This document shows positions 48,354 to 48,441 of a stretch of 48,441 nucleotides of DNA, one piece after another. Source of the stretch: an uncultured Solirubrobacteraceae bacterium. Lineage in GTDB: Bacteria > Actinomycetota > Thermoleophilia > Solirubrobacterales > Solirubrobacteraceae. Location of the stretch: positions 1-48,441 of the forward strand of contig CATPBV010000112.1 in NCBI GenBank assembly GCA_955652345.1, given 5' to 3'. Under the pieces are notes generated by a model, which ran no database searches, had not been told where the DNA came from, and saw only the letters and a list, made by a program, of their open reading frames with translations. Numbering within the stretch: the first letter of the stretch is position 1; every line of letters begins with the position of its first letter. Made by a program: the position numbers and the translations under genes.

Positions 48354-48441
48354 TCAGACAGGTAGGACGGTAGCGAGGTCGCGCCGTGAAAGCTCTCTCA
48401 TGATGGTCGGCAGGGCTTCGGCGGTCTTCCGATGGGAGCCA
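48354..48441 (-). CDS. C-terminal end of a probable polysaccharide deacetylase (NodB family)
   Basis: Reverse-strand sequence reads G-S-H-R-K-T-A-E-A-L-P-T-I-M-R-E-L-S-R-R-D-L and ends at a TGA (48354-48356). This matches the usual C-terminal stretch of NodB-type deacetylases (x-R-x-x-T-v-x-A-L-P-x-I-I-x-x-L). Only 28 codons are present and the catalytic part lies beyond the right edge, so the identification is tentative. It is in the same direction as, and 101 bp before, the aminotransferase gene. The gap 48253-48353 shows no clear promoter. Confidence 0.5.
   Translation of the reverse strand, partial: GSHRKTAEALPTIMRELSRRDLATVLPV

Noticed and set aside
1..48441. tRNA, rRNA, CRISPR array, IS element or prophage
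   Set aside because: No T-arm-like GTTCGANTC with cloverleaf context, regularly spaced repeats, transposase, integrase or phage genes were seen by eye.

Overview
The window reads as chromosomal DNA of a high-GC Actinomycetota. The combination of a SufU-type SUF operon with an Rrf2 regulator, DUF222/HNH protein, DnaE2-ImuB-DUF6504 mutasome, actinobacterial-type SOS boxes and an actinobacterial-type c-di-AMP (ydaO) leader fits a deep-branching class such as Thermoleophilia. That placement is inference from gene content; no rRNA, tRNA, CRISPR array, IS element or phage module was found.

Layout. (1) 1-6.6 kb: iron-sulfur assembly on the minus strand, in two blocks: rrf2-sufC-sufS-sufU (6576 to 3693) and Rieske ferredoxin-sufB (940 to the left edge). 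The blocks are separated by a LexA-box-controlled HNH protein, a VOC protein and a decayed methyltransferase, with related palindromic repeats at each junction. (2) 6.7-12.8 kb: RNase D, a lipoprotein, a large GT-C-like membrane protein, oligopeptidase F and an SCP2-like protein. (3) 12.8-15.8 kb: ECF sigma factor plus its membrane partner, a decayed tandem copy of that partner, a DUF1059 protein and a secreted collagen-like protein. (4) 15.8-26.5 kb: acyl-CoA dehydrogenase with a double DUF427 protein, a beta-helix lipoprotein, acyl-CoA synthetase, a GATase, threonine ammonia-lyase/RidA, a YyaL-type thioredoxin-domain protein and a secreted protein. (5) 26.5-31.3 kb: glutamine synthetase, a lipoprotein, an HxlR regulator with an AhpD-like protein that lacks its cysteines, a membrane protein behind a c-di-AMP riboswitch, and a cytochrome c. 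(6) 31.3-39.9 kb: dnaE2 and imuB-DUF6504, each with a LexA box at the start codon, separated by an MFS/TetR efflux module and an aldo-keto reductase-fold protein. (7) 39.9-44.5 kb: a secreted phosphodiesterase, an SDR, a small membrane protein and an extradiol-type dioxygenase. (8) 44.5-48.4 kb: a glycan/glycolipid cluster comprising a polysaccharide deacetylase tail, a DegT aminotransferase and a 906-residue epimerase-glycosyltransferase-degenerate NodB fusion.

How genes work together. The SUF genes build Fe-S clusters under a cysteine-bearing Rrf2 sensor. RidA sits directly upstream of threonine ammonia-lyase, whose 2-aminoacrylate/imine products RidA family members clear. The ECF sigma and its partner overlap by 4 nt. 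The HxlR and TetR genes each lie in the transcription unit they probably control, with dyad operators at the promoters. DnaE2, ImuB and DUF6504 form the damage-inducible translesion module. The last cluster probably makes an amino- or deoxy-sugar and transfers it to an envelope lipid or glycan.

The most unusual items are the three-part glycosyltransferase fusion with a catalytically dead NodB-like tail, the riboswitch-controlled orphan membrane protein, the split SUF locus with repeat-bounded cargo, and a ~165-bp imperfect palindrome between the mutasome and the AKR-fold gene.
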